Shown piece after piece: positions 1 to 9,800 of a stretch of 64,000 nt of DNA (positions are counted from its first letter, which is position 1; every line of letters starts with the position of its first letter). Below the pieces are notes generated by a model, which was not told the DNA's origin, ran no database searches, and saw nothing but the letters and a program-made list of their open reading frames with translations. The stretch comes from Marinagarivorans sp. (GTDB lineage: Bacteria; Pseudomonadota; Gammaproteobacteria; Pseudomonadales; Cellvibrionaceae). The stretch lies in the NCBI GenBank assembly GCA_028281865.1, contig JANQJB010000106.1, positions 1 through 64,000 of the forward strand, given 5' to 3'. A program made the position numbers and the translations under genes.

Positions 1-537
1 TTACCGCAGACAGCACAGAGCTCTAGCGTATGGCCACATAAATTTAACGCGACTTTCTCTGCTGAATTCGGCGATGATTACCTGCTGATGAAACTGACAG
101 TCAATAATACAGGCGACGATGATTTTAGCTTTACTGCTGCATTACATACCTATTTCTTAGTCGAGAACTGGGCTGAGATTAGTCTTGAAGGACTGCAATC
201 CTGCCACTACTGGGACAACGGCGAACCGAGTGGGAAACGCACACTTAACACATCTGAGCGACTTGAAATTAATTCCGCGATAGACCGTGTATATTTCGCC
301 AGTGCTGTACGCACTTTGGTTTTGCATGAGAAAACACAAACGCGCACGATTAAAGCAACAGGTTTCAATGACACAGTGGTATGGAATCCAGGCCCAGAAG
401 GTACTGCCAAACTGGCAGACATGCAGGACGACGAATATCGCCATATGATATGCATTGAATCAGCAATCGTGGAACCGTCGTTTACACTAGGTTCAGGTAA
501 ACAATGGCAAGGTAGCCAAACGATTCAAATACTTTAA
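1..537 (+). CDS. D-hexose-6-phosphate mutarotase (YeaD-like), 5'-truncated by the window edge
   Basis: The reading frame is open from base 1 and ends at 537, so this is the C-terminal part (about 178 residues) of a longer gene. The visible segment WPHKFNATFSAEFG, followed by LHTYFLVENW, and the late segment TVVWNPGPEGTAKLADM are typical of the glucose-6-phosphate 1-epimerase / YeaD beta-sandwich family, which interconverts alpha and beta anomers of hexose 6-phosphates in the cytoplasm. The internal ATG at 88 lies inside the conserved fold and is not a credible start. The N-terminal catalytic His is off the window. The family call rests on overall pattern and is fairly secure; the precise substrate is not shown. 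Confidence 0.8.
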   Translation, partial: LPQTAQSSSVWPHKFNATFSAEFGDDYLLMKLTVNNTGDDDFSFTAALHTYFLVENWAEISLEGLQSCHYWDNGEPSGKRTLNTSERLEINSAIDRVYFASAVRTLVLHEKTQTRTIKATGFNDTVVWNPGPEGTAKLADMQDDEYRHMICIESAIVEPSFTLGSGKQWQGSQTIQIL

Positions 538-586
538 TTCGGTTTAATACTTGCTTAATCTCTTTTTCTATCAATTGGTTTAAAAA

Positions 587-2605
587 ATGAAACGCGCAAT
601 TATATTTATTATTGGAATTCCATTAGTACTATTGCTGATAGGCATTATTGCAATTTTAACCATTGACCCGAATTCTTTAAAACCTACACTCGAAGAAAAC
701 CTCGCAAAGCAAGGATTAGTAGCAGATTTCAAGGGCGACTTGAGCTGGCAATTTTTTCCTAATATCGGTATGTCACTCGGTAACATTGAGCTGCGCTCGC
801 AGGAGACAAATGCTCAGTTGGCTAGCCTCGGTAATGCCTCCGTATCAGTCGCACTAGCACCGTTGTTTAAACGCGAAATAAAAGTTAACGGGGTAAAAAT
901 TACTGCCGGCACACTCACCTATCACATCGACAAAAGTGGAAAAAGCAACTGGGACTTCCTAATACAGTCAGACTCAAGCACTGATGAAACTGAAATAAAA
1001 ACTGAGGAGTCTGCACCTAGCAGCGAAACAGATATACAAATTGATTCACTCGAAATTCTTGACCTAGCATTTGATTACCAAGACGCAACATCGGGCACAG
1101 CTATTGCGATTGAAAATTTGAGTGTCATCGGCAGTCAAATCAATCTCGATGGCCGTAGTTTCCCCATCGAACTTAGCGTCAGCGGAAAAATGTCTGATTT
1201 TCCAGCATTCAAACTCGCCCTCAAAAGTCAAATTGGTGTCTCTACAGCGCAAAGCGAACTCAGCTTAAGCGACCTTAATATAAAACTGCATCTTGCTAAC
1301 AATTCAACTCCAGCTCTGCAATATTCTTCTCCCAGTACAGTTGTAAACTGGCGAGATTCGCTACAAGTAAAAAACGAGAGCACTTTACAAGCAACAAAAT
1401 TACGTGAAACGTTTGCCGCAATGGCGATTCCACTACCCGAAGGCATTGGCGATAACGCACTGCAAAAATTATTGGTCAATTTTAATTTGACTGTTGAGGC
1501 TGACAGTCTCAACGTCGACACCTTAAAACTCACATTCGATGAAACAAAATTTAACGGCTCACTCGCTGTCAATAACTTTGCTCAGCCGGAAATAAATGCG
1601 GATCTCGCAGGCGATACAATCAATTTAAATCATTATATTCCTGCAACAGAAAACGACGAGAGCACTCCCGAGGAAGCTGCGTCGACTGAAGCGAGCCCAT
1701 TGCCAATGCAGGCACTTAGGGATCTTCACTACGATTTAAAATTTGATTTAGCAAAAGTGATTTACCAGGAACTCGAAATTAACAATGTTGCTTTGCGCAG
1801 TTCAGCAAAAAATGGCTTATTGAAGATAAATCCATTTAGCTTAGTGATTGCCGACGGCACCATGACCACTAACGCCAAGCTCGATGCAACTGCTGAAACA
1901 GCAAAAGTCGTTTTTGATAGTAATGTTGATAACGTTGATGTCGGTCAACTGATTAAAATATTTGCTAACAGTGAAATGCTCTCGGGTTTTGTTGTCTCCG
2001 AAATAAACGGAACAAGCCACGGCAAAACGTCGACCGACCTGATCGAAAACCTGGCCTTAACGCTAAATGCAGAATCTAAGACCATGCGTTTGAGTCCAAT
2101 CAATCTTGAGAAGTCATTTTGCGATGCTGTAGCACTTATCGACAAAAAAGAACCGAGCACTTACGAATGGCCAGAGTACAGCGATTTATCTGCCGCCAAT
2201 ATCAAGGTTGAGCTAAAACAGCAGAAGATTTCGTTAAACAGTATGGATGCCGGCATTCAGAAGTTGCTCGCAAACGCGCAGGGCGACTTTGATATGAAAA
2301 GCGGGAAATTCGACTTTCCAATTGAATTAAAACTTGCCGATATCGCGTCGGAACTAGAGGGCTGCAATATCATTGACGAAAAATGGCAAAAACGCATTAT
2401 TCCATTGCGTTGTAAAGGCACTATAGAGGACGTAGGACCCAGCACTTGCCTTCCTGATATGAAAAAAATCGCCAGCATTGTCAAAGAAAAAGCTAAAGAT
2501 AAAGCCGAACAAAAAGTTAAAGATAAATTAATCGAAAAATTAGGTGAGGACAAAGTCAACAATTTGAAAAAAGACTTAAAGGGTTTGAAAAATCTCTTTA
2601 AATAG
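587..2605 (+). CDS. AsmA family protein
   Basis: This 672-residue protein opens with a single N-terminal membrane segment (about residues 4-25, rich in I/L/G) followed by a long beta-rich periplasmic region, the AsmA layout. The early segment FFPNIGMSLGNIELRS matches the conserved AsmA N-terminal block, where a beta hairpin repeat begins. AsmA-like proteins are inner-membrane-anchored, bridge-like proteins linked to outer-membrane lipid homeostasis; the exact role here is inference. The C-terminus (about 620-672) is Lys/Asp/Glu-rich and probably helical. It begins 49 bp after the mutarotase stop on the same strand. I saw no strong terminator after its stop. Confidence 0.82.
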   Translation: MKRAIIFIIGIPLVLLLIGIIAILTIDPNSLKPTLEENLAKQGLVADFKGDLSWQFFPNIGMSLGNIELRSQETNAQLASLGNASVSVALAPLFKREIKVNGVKITAGTLTYHIDKSGKSNWDFLIQSDSSTDETEIKTEESAPSSETDIQIDSLEILDLAFDYQDATSGTAIAIENLSVIGSQINLDGRSFPIELSVSGKMSDFPAFKLALKSQIGVSTAQSELSLSDLNIKLHLANNSTPALQYSSPSTVVNWRDSLQVKNESTLQATKLRETFAAMAIPLPEGIGDNALQKLLVNFNLTVEADSLNVDTLKLTFDETKFNGSLAVNNFAQPEINADLAGDTINLNHYIPATENDESTPEEAASTEASPLPMQALRDLHYDLKFDLAKVIYQELEINNVALRSSAKNGLLKINPFSLVIADGTMTTNAKLDATAETAKVVFDSNVDNVDVGQLIKIFANSEMLSGFVVSEINGTSHGKTSTDLIENLALTLNAESKTMRLSPINLEKSFCDAVALIDKKEPSTYEWPEYSDLSAANIKVELKQQKISLNSMDAGIQKLLANAQGDFDMKSGKFDFPIELKLADIASELEGCNIIDEKWQKRIIPLRCKGTIEDVGPSTCLPDMKKIASIVKEKAKDKAEQKVKDKLIEKLGEDKVNNLKKDLKGLKNLFK

Positions 2606-2889
2606 TCAACTGACTGGCGTTCAGTTATTTTTATTTTCACAGTCTTTGGATGCTTCAAAACCATTAAGCAAAAGTATTTGGCGTTTTATTTCAATTAGTT
2701 TCATTTACGCCATAAAAAAACAATATCCTTTATAAGCGTTTCGATATTCCCAATGCTTCAACGCGTTTTGTCTTATTATTAGCGCCACTAATCAATCTCC
2801 GACAATTGGTCCCTTTTATATAGGCTCACGTTATTGTTATTGTCGTGCTTTGACTACACTGAAATTAGTCGCAGTAAAAAAGGTTGGGC

Positions 2890-4143
2890 ATGAAAAGGCA
2901 ACGCGTACGAGAGGGCTATTTCTCACAGGAAGCGAATTCCCTCAAGATTCACGTCTCGCAATTGCAAATCGGCATGTATGTGTCGAAGCTCGATCGCCCA
3001 TGGCTCGAAACACCATTTTTAATGCAGGGTTTCATGGTCGAAAACTTGGATGATATCGACATATTGGCCGAATACTGCGAACACGTCTGGGTAGACTCCG
3101 TACAAGATACTTGGATTCCCCCCGAAGACCGCGCTGTGGTGGGAAAGTCGCCACGCAAAACAACTTACATCAATAAAGTCTCTGCTCAAGACGAACATCG
3201 CCAAGCAATGGGCATCTATAAAGAAGCTCGCCGCATCACCAAGAGCCTACTCGACGATATTCGCTTAGGCGGCACCATCGACACTGAACAGGCCAAGTCT
3301 ACTGTAAACGATTGCGTACAAAGCGTGATTCGCAACCCCGATGCATTAATTTGGATGTCTAAGCTGCGCGAGGAGAAAGAATACACAGCAGAGCACTGTC
3401 TAAATGTTTGCATTTTGGCCATCGCCTTTGGCCGCAAACTCGGCCTAATGGAAGAAGAACTGCAGAACCTCGGTTTTTGCGGCCTTCTGCATGACGTGGG
3501 AAAAATGAAGGTGCCCAACTCCGTATTGCAGAAAACAAGCCCTCTCACGGACAAAGAATTCAATATGATAAAGGCGCACACTGTACACGGGCGTAACTTG
3601 TTGATGAGCTCGCCCAATATGTATGACGGCGCTATCGATGTAGCCTACAGCCACCACGAAAGGCTCGATGGCAAAGGCTACCCTCGCAAACTCAAGGCTT
3701 CAAGCATCACACAGTTTTCCCGGATGATTGCAATTGTCGACGCATATGACGCTATGACCACTGATCGCTGTTATGCCAAAGCCATTACAAGCACCGATGC
3801 TTTAAAGGAAATATACAGCTGCCGTGGTACACACTTTGACGAAGAGCTGTCACTAGCGTTTATCAAAACCGTCGGCCTCTACCCACCGGGCAGCATCGTG
3901 GAGCTAGATAACGGCTTGGTGGGGCTAGTACTTACTGTCAACCACCGCCATCGTCACCTCCCCCAAATCTATGCTGTACTCGACCAAGATAAGAAACCGG
4001 CCAAGGCTGACATCATCGACTTAAAAGACGTAAATGACGGCAAACTCAGTAAGGATTATCTAATTAAGCGCGTTCATTGCGACGGAACATTCGGCATTTG
4101 CATCAGCGATTACCGCGAAAAAGGCCTCAGCTTTAGCTATTAG
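2890..4143 (+). CDS. HD-GYP cyclic-di-GMP phosphodiesterase with N-terminal DUF3391
   Basis: A DUF3391 domain (about residues 18-75, LKIHVSQLQIGMYVSKLDRP) precedes an HD-GYP domain (about 150-330). The catalytic His-Asp pair is in LLHDVGK (H201, D202), and the GYP signature HHERLDGKGYP lies at 255-265, so all diagnostic residues are intact. HD-GYP enzymes hydrolyse c-di-GMP in the cytoplasm, lowering its level and affecting motility and biofilm formation. A TTG two codons upstream (2884) is in frame, but the ATG at 2890 has an AAGG box 7-8 nt before it and is preferred. A 209-bp gap separates it from the downstream kinase-caspase pair. A second, domain-only DUF3391 protein is encoded at 43945. 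Confidence 0.93.
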   Translation: MKRQRVREGYFSQEANSLKIHVSQLQIGMYVSKLDRPWLETPFLMQGFMVENLDDIDILAEYCEHVWVDSVQDTWIPPEDRAVVGKSPRKTTYINKVSAQDEHRQAMGIYKEARRITKSLLDDIRLGGTIDTEQAKSTVNDCVQSVIRNPDALIWMSKLREEKEYTAEHCLNVCILAIAFGRKLGLMEEELQNLGFCGLLHDVGKMKVPNSVLQKTSPLTDKEFNMIKAHTVHGRNLLMSSPNMYDGAIDVAYSHHERLDGKGYPRKLKASSITQFSRMIAIVDAYDAMTTDRCYAKAITSTDALKEIYSCRGTHFDEELSLAFIKTVGLYPPGSIVELDNGLVGLVLTVNHRHRHLPQIYAVLDQDKKPAKADIIDLKDVNDGKLSKDYLIKRVHCDGTFGICISDYREKGLSFSY

Positions 4144-4352
4144 AGCTCCTTTTACAGAAACTCTATTAACTCCCTCCCTCACCTAATCGAATTTTAACGA
4201 GAGCGCCATTGACGAATGCCAATGCAAGCTTTGCCATTCTTAGCTACAATCTTGTATTTTTAGCGTCGAAAATAGCGCAATATCTCTGGCACCGAATTAA
4301 GCTAACGTCCGAATATTATCGACCAATGGATTAACTTTTGAGCAAATAACGA

Positions 4353-5810
4353 ATGAAAGGCGATAAACCGCTTAATCCATCATCGCTCACAGACAGCGAA
4401 CTGACGCCCACGTCATACAATGCCGAACTCAATGGCCTCTACGCACCACCGGAAGCCACCACGGTGCGCAATCGCGTTTTAAAAGGCGCTGCCGATATCA
4501 ATTCCAGCATTCAGCGCGGCATTTTGAAAGACCGCTTTGAGTTGATCGAACGACTTGGAGCCGGTGGTATGGGAGAAGTCTTTCGCGCGAAAGACCGGGT
4601 GCGCGAGCGTATGGAAGATAGCTCTCCCTACGTTGCACTCAAGCTATTAAAAGGCAGCCTGACACACCTGCACGAAGCAATGTTAGCTCTGCAGCGCGAA
4701 GCCAAAAAAGCGCAAACACTCTCCCACCCCAATATTGTCACGGTATATGATTTCGATTTGGATGGCGACACGGCCTTCCTGACAATGGAATATCTGCCCG
4801 GCCAATCGCTGCACGAGTACTTGCGCCAAAACAACTCCATGCCCTACCACCGCGCAATGAAAATTATTGAGTATGTTGCACGCGGATTGGCTTACGCTCA
4901 CCAAGAGGGCTTTGTGCATGCAGACATCAAACCATCCAATATCTATTTACAAGATGGTGGCGGCGTTAAAATATTGGATCTAGGTATTGCCAAAGCTTTT
5001 CGCGATACACAAGACCAACACCTCACAACTAACGAAAAACTGACGGAAAGTGCTCTCACGCCCGCTTACGCCAGCCCACAAATGCTGGAGGGTGAGCAGC
5101 CCCTGCCATCTGATGACGTCTACAGTTTGGCTGTGGTTGCTTTTATGCTGTTAACAGGCGCGCACCCATTCTTAGATGCGCGCGGTTATGCCATTCCTTC
5201 AAACGAAGCTCGCTCCCACGAACTGGCACCACCTGAGATTAGAGGCGTTTCACGTCGTCATTTGCGTGCACTGCAAAAAGCACTCGCATTTGATCGCGCA
5301 AAACGCTTTGCTAATGCGGGCGAATTTATCGATGCGATTAAACCGCGCGACTTCAAAAAAGATTTTTTACGTCTAGCGGCAGCCGGAGCTCTGACAAGTA
5401 TTTTTATTTTTTCGACGCAATTTGGTTTGCAACAAGTTACGCCATTAGTCGACAGCTTGCCCGCGGAAATGCAGGAGTTAAAAAAACTCATTAATGAGGG
5501 GGACGCGATGTTAAAAAACAACGACATCGACAGAGCTCATCGACTTTACGCACAATCGAAAACAATTCTCGATGACGAGTTCAACCCCTTGGATAGAGCG
5601 ACACAGGATGCGCGTGAAATTTTGACCAATCGTCGAAGCAGAATTATTCGCGAGTTAATCCGCATTAGCGAAGACGAGCTGACCACCAATTTTCAATTAC
5701 ACGAATTACTTATTGCGTTTGAATCGTTGCAAAAAGACGAACTGACACAAGATCAAAAACTCGTCGACAAACAAATAAAAAAAATCAAACAAGCCCTTTC
5801 GAAAAATTAG
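4353..5810 (+). CDS. Serine/threonine protein kinase with a single membrane segment
   Basis: A eukaryotic-type kinase domain spans about residues 60-325. Visible motifs are the glycine loop GAGGMGEV (69-76), the ATP-binding Lys in VALKLLK (K97), the catalytic loop FVHADIKPSN (D191), a DLG in place of DFG (209-211) and YASPQM before the P+1 region. The usual HRD Arg is Ala, making this a non-RD type. A hydrophobic stretch at about 340-360 should anchor the protein in the inner membrane and place a ~125-residue helical tail in the periplasm. Only 14 bp separate it from the caspase-like gene, so the two are almost certainly cotranscribed and the caspase is a plausible partner or substrate (inference). 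Confidence 0.92.
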   Translation: MKGDKPLNPSSLTDSELTPTSYNAELNGLYAPPEATTVRNRVLKGAADINSSIQRGILKDRFELIERLGAGGMGEVFRAKDRVRERMEDSSPYVALKLLKGSLTHLHEAMLALQREAKKAQTLSHPNIVTVYDFDLDGDTAFLTMEYLPGQSLHEYLRQNNSMPYHRAMKIIEYVARGLAYAHQEGFVHADIKPSNIYLQDGGGVKILDLGIAKAFRDTQDQHLTTNEKLTESALTPAYASPQMLEGEQPLPSDDVYSLAVVAFMLLTGAHPFLDARGYAIPSNEARSHELAPPEIRGVSRRHLRALQKALAFDRAKRFANAGEFIDAIKPRDFKKDFLRLAAAGALTSIFIFSTQFGLQQVTPLVDSLPAEMQELKKLINEGDAMLKNNDIDRAHRLYAQSKTILDDEFNPLDRATQDAREILTNRRSRIIRELIRISEDELTTNFQLHELLIAFESLQKDELTQDQKLVDKQIKKIKQALSKN

Positions 5811-5824
5811 GAACACAAAATCTT

Positions 5825-7468
5825 ATGAAACTCACATTTGCGCTACCTTCTGCTCAAGTTGTATCCCGTTTGACGGCACTGTGTTTCACCGCTGCACTTG
5901 TCTCCTGCAGCAGCACACAGACAAAAAACGAGGATAACAAAGCTGCGCATGAGGGCTTCGAACACAAAGAAGATCTGTATATTGTCGATTGCAGCCTTCC
6001 CGGAACAGTGCGACGTCTCGGCAATATTTCTTACGTCGGCCCGCGACGAGCGACGCGTACAACGGCAGAGGACTGTCGTATTCGAGGTGGAGAGTATGTC
6101 GAATACGACCGTGCCGATTACCGTTCGGCACTCAAGGTCTGGCTGCCATCGGCGGAAGACGGTAATCCCGAAGCACAAAACTATGTTGGCGAAATTTATG
6201 AAAAAGGTATTGCCGGCACACCTGATTATGAAAGCGCTGCCGCGTGGTACAAAAAGGCAGCCGACAAAGGAAATTCACGCGCACAATTAAACCTAGGCTA
6301 TTTATATGAAAAAGGTTTGGGCGTCAGTAAAAATATGGCAGTTGCACTAAATTATTATCGCGCCGCGTCGGACCTGACTGACGACAAGCTCGTTTTAAAT
6401 TCTGAAGCTCAAGAAGCCCTGGAAAATCAACGCGAAGTATTGAATAAAAAAATCGCGCAAGCGAATACTCAAACGCGCTTGCTTGAAAATCAATTAGCTT
6501 CACTCGAAAGCGAGAATAGTTCGGCAAACAAACAAGAAGAAGTGGAAGCATTAAAAGCACTTTACGATCAAGCGAAAGAGGAAAAGCAAAATCTCGCAAC
6601 AGAGCTAGCTTCTTTAACCGCAGTTTTTCGTACTCCTAGCGAGCAAAGCCCCTACGTGGATAACTTTATTGCAGCCGCCGACGTAAGAAAATTAAAGGAA
6701 AATAATTTCGGTCGCTTTTACGCACTTATTATCGGCAACCAGGACTATTTACATCTCGACGATTTGCAATCACCATTGCGCGATGCTCAACGTCTCAAGG
6801 AAGTACTCGAACAAGACTACGGTTTTAAAACTTTAGTACTGCGCAACGCTTACGAAAAGACTATCTTGAATTCATTAAATAATTTCTACAGCCAAATTAC
6901 TGAAAAAGATAACCTCCTAATTTTCTACGCCGGACATGGTGAGATGTCCGACCAAGGTATGAGCCAAAAACAACGCGGCTATTGGTTGCCAGTCGATGCC
7001 CACAGCAACAGCATTAGCAATTGGATAAACAACGCCGTTATCAGTGACCATTTAGATCGCATCAAAGCCCGTTCGGTAATGGTAATCGCGGATTCGTGTT
7101 ACGCCGGCGGCCTAGGTTCAGAAAAAAGTTCATTTCTATTTGGTATTAGTCGCCCAAATTGGTGGAACGACAATAGTTTAAAGTCCGATTTGCAGCGGCG
7201 AGCACGCGTTGTTATTTCATCCGGCGGAGAACGACCTGTCCTCGATGGCAACAAAAACTTCCACTCGATTTTTACCAGCGCATTAATTGATGTACTTGAA
7301 AAAAATAACAATCCTATCCGCGATAGCGAGTTATTCTCACGCATCGCGGTTGACGTACGTGTAAGAAGTGAAAAACTTGGAGCACTGCAACGCCCTGAAA
7401 TGAAACCCATTCGCGAAGCGGGGCATGAAGGTGGAAGCTTCTATTTTATTCCAAAGCAATTTAATTAA
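5825..7468 (+). CDS. Caspase-family (peptidase C14) lipoprotein with Sel1 repeats
   Basis: An N-terminal signal peptide ends in a lipobox (LVSC, Cys28), so the protein should be lipid-anchored in the cell envelope. Two Sel1-like repeats follow (about 112-182), then a coiled coil (about 192-265) and a caspase fold (about 295-540). The catalytic dyad is visible as His371 in FYAGHGE and Cys425 in IADSCYAG. Bacterial caspase homologues (orthocaspase/metacaspase-like) cleave after basic residues, with roles ranging from stress responses to cell death; the substrate here is unknown. The gene sits 14 bp after the Ser/Thr kinase and is closed by a strong terminator at 7516-7549, supporting a two-gene kinase-protease operon. 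Confidence 0.92.
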   Translation: MKLTFALPSAQVVSRLTALCFTAALVSCSSTQTKNEDNKAAHEGFEHKEDLYIVDCSLPGTVRRLGNISYVGPRRATRTTAEDCRIRGGEYVEYDRADYRSALKVWLPSAEDGNPEAQNYVGEIYEKGIAGTPDYESAAAWYKKAADKGNSRAQLNLGYLYEKGLGVSKNMAVALNYYRAASDLTDDKLVLNSEAQEALENQREVLNKKIAQANTQTRLLENQLASLESENSSANKQEEVEALKALYDQAKEEKQNLATELASLTAVFRTPSEQSPYVDNFIAAADVRKLKENNFGRFYALIIGNQDYLHLDDLQSPLRDAQRLKEVLEQDYGFKTLVLRNAYEKTILNSLNNFYSQITEKDNLLIFYAGHGEMSDQGMSQKQRGYWLPVDAHSNSISNWINNAVISDHLDRIKARSVMVIADSCYAGGLGSEKSSFLFGISRPNWWNDNSLKSDLQRRARVVISSGGERPVLDGNKNFHSIFTSALIDVLEKNNNPIRDSELFSRIAVDVRVRSEKLGALQRPEMKPIREAGHEGGSFYFIPKQFN

Positions 7469-7515
7469 AAATTAAAACCAGCTATTGAGCTCGCACTTTC
7501 CTTTTGATGCGGACA

Positions 7516-7549
7516 AAAAAACCGAAGCCAAGGTGAGCTTCGGTTTTTT
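7516..7549. terminator. Bidirectional intrinsic terminator
   Basis: A perfect 13-bp inverted repeat (7516-7528 with 7537-7549) has a stem core of ccgaagc/gcttcgg flanked by A6 on the left and T6 on the right, with an 8-nt loop. It lies between the convergent caspase gene and the diheme cytochrome gene and can serve both strands. Confidence 0.9.
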
Positions 7550-7601
7550 AAACATTTGATGCCATTTATTTCTTAAATCACAGCATCAATCATTCCTCAA
7601 A

Positions 7602-9800
7602 CTATTGATCATAATCGACCCAAAGCTGATTATCCCAGCCACCGCAAGATTCCAAACGCAGCGGCGACGAATTGCTTAGACAGCTCGTTGAGTAGGTTTT
7701 ATGGCGCAGCATATAGCTTCCGCTTGGTTTCCAATCGCGATACCATTCTTGTTTATTAGTGCCGCACACTTGTATTCGAATGTCGCCTGAAGAATTGCGG
7801 ATCACACAATTATTTCCGTGTCTAATGGAAATATAACCGTCGCCTTCATCAACAATGTAGAAACGCTGACTGCCGCCGTTATTGCAAAGACCTGTATTCA
7901 ATGTAACGCCAGTACGCGCGATACAGTCTTGACTCTGAACCAAGCGAATTTCCTTGTTTTCAAGCCCGCAGTTCGGAGCTTGCTGAGAAATCCAAGCTTC
8001 GATACTTTCAATTGAACCGTGCTCATCAGCAATACTTAGCGCCAGCGGTGGCATAGCTTTCGCGTTCATAAATCCAAGTATGCTTCCTCCGATCGTGGGT
8101 GGAGCTAGGTTGCTGCATATGGATACGTCTGCAAGAGCCTGATACCAATCGCCGTCCCAGCTCCCCTTATCTCTTACGCCTTCATCACCATGGCAATAAG
8201 CACAATTCACATCGATGGCGACACGCGCTTGCTCTTGTGTTCCGACGTAAGCAGCACCTTCCGCAGTATCTGCACGCGGTAACAGAGTTGGTTTGGACGG
8301 GGGCACACCCGCCATAGCACCCATGCTAATCAAGCTTAAGATCTGCGGAGCACGGCCATCAATAGAAGGGTAGTAGGAATCCATATCGAGCTGTCGCGCT
8401 TTTAAACCCAAGAAGAAATCTTCGTCGGTACTGTTAGTGCCTTCTAAATGGCAATCGTTACATTCAGATACGCCGGGTTGATTTTCTTTTTCGCCCGGGT
8501 AATCCCAATCTCGATTTTGCAACACCTGATCTCCTGATAAGGGCTTGGTGCGGTCTGCATGTCCAAAAACTAAGTGATCAACCCGTTTTGTTGTCGCAAC
8601 TCCACCGCTGTAATCCCAGCGATAGGTAAATGCTAGCCGGTCACCATTAGTCGCTTTTGCAACGACACGCGTTTCAAAAATCTTTCCTCCAAAACGAAAG
8701 TTTTTGATCATCACTGCACCGGCAGGCAACTCTAACTTACCGCTATTGACAACAATTTTTTGATTACCTTTAAAGGAAATATAACGTTCTTTGATAACAC
8801 CGTCTGACCAAAACGGGTGAGCGACTTCGTAGGGAATAACCCAGTCCTCAGGCTCTTCCGTAATAAAACCGAAGCTTTCTTTAAAGCAGTTCATTTCTTC
8901 CAAGGTATTTTTAATACCTGCAGCATTTGCCGGTGCAATACAATCGGTTGAATTATTGATTCCTGGATGGCTGCCGGGATAGGGTTTAACAGAGCTCTCG
9001 GTAGTAGAAGAGAAAAGCGCAGACTGCGACCCCGGTGAGGTACTCCAATAAGTCCCCACAAGTACAATGTCTTCCCAACGGCCTTTCAATCTAAAACTGC
9101 CATCGCGAACTTTCGGATTTAACCCGGTAAAATCATCATTTTCGACGCCGTAACCTTTATAGAGACTAAAGCCCCCAACGGCCGCATCGTCAGCATCTTG
9201 ATAAATTCGCATAGCAAAAAGTTTCGTATCTAAACCGGAAAACGAAGAGACGGCAAAGCTATTTCCCGACAACTGCCGGATAATTGTTCCTCCAATCGTA
9301 ATACGTGTTGTCGATACATCACACCCGGAATTCGTGTGCTGACAGCTCACGTTGAAATCTGCTTGAGGTAAGGCAGCGGTTTCGTCGCTCGCTTCTAATT
9401 CTGGAAAAGCCAATATCGTATATTTCGATTTTCCATCGGCCGTAAACTGCAGCGTAGTCGAGCCATTATAAGACTCTGCAAGAGCGACAATATCGAAGGC
9501 TGATTGAATACCATAGCCGGGATAATTACCATAGTATTTGCCATCTGCATCCTTATACCGAATGGCAGCTAGCATTAAACCACTTGCGCCATTACTGGCT
9601 GAGAAAAAATTGTTACCTGTTACGGTAACCGTCTCTCCCGCACTGTGAGTTGGATTGATCGTATTTTGATAAACTTTGGTTGGGTAAACTGTTTGGAACG
9701 TGCTTGCTACGGCTGAATTTAAGCTCACGTAGCTACAAACAACTGCACCAAAAATCCCCAAACCAGTTTTACAAGTTTTATAGAATTTATTAATTTTCAT
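7602..9800 (-). CDS. Secreted SO2930-type diheme c-type cytochrome with C-terminal ricin-type lectin domain
   Basis: I place the start at the ATG at 9800: GAGGAG sits a few bases upstream and a signal peptide follows (MKINKF, ending near AVASTF). The first third holds two related beta-rich modules of about 110 residues. The middle matches the SO2930-type family (EDWVIPYEVAHPFWSDG) and carries two CxxCH heme-binding motifs, CNDCH at 8448-8462 and CAYCH at 8190-8204, so a periplasmic or surface diheme redox protein is expected. The last ~120 residues form a ricin-B-like beta-trefoil with QxW-type repeats (SQRFYI, QEW, NQLW), likely sugar-binding. The physiological electron partner is unknown. 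The lectin extension is unusual for this family as I know it. Confidence 0.82.
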   Translation of the reverse strand: MKINKFYKTCKTGLGIFGAVVCSYVSLNSAVASTFQTVYPTKVYQNTINPTHSAGETVTVTGNNFFSASNGASGLMLAAIRYKDADGKYYGNYPGYGIQSAFDIVALAESYNGSTTLQFTADGKSKYTILAFPELEASDETAALPQADFNVSCQHTNSGCDVSTTRITIGGTIIRQLSGNSFAVSSFSGLDTKLFAMRIYQDADDAAVGGFSLYKGYGVENDDFTGLNPKVRDGSFRLKGRWEDIVLVGTYWSTSPGSQSALFSSTTESSVKPYPGSHPGINNSTDCIAPANAAGIKNTLEEMNCFKESFGFITEEPEDWVIPYEVAHPFWSDGVIKERYISFKGNQKIVVNSGKLELPAGAVMIKNFRFGGKIFETRVVAKATNGDRLAFTYRWDYSGGVATTKRVDHLVFGHADRTKPLSGDQVLQNRDWDYPGEKENQPGVSECNDCHLEGTNSTDEDFFLGLKARQLDMDSYYPSIDGRAPQILSLISMGAMAGVPPSKPTLLPRADTAEGAAYVGTQEQARVAIDVNCAYCHGDEGVRDKGSWDGDWYQALADVSICSNLAPPTIGGSILGFMNAKAMPPLALSIADEHGSIESIEAWISQQAPNCGLENKEIRLVQSQDCIARTGVTLNTGLCNNGGSQRFYIVDEGDGYISIRHGNNCVIRNSSGDIRIQVCGTNKQEWYRDWKPSGSYMLRHKTYSTSCLSNSSPLRLESCGGWDNQLWVDYDQ

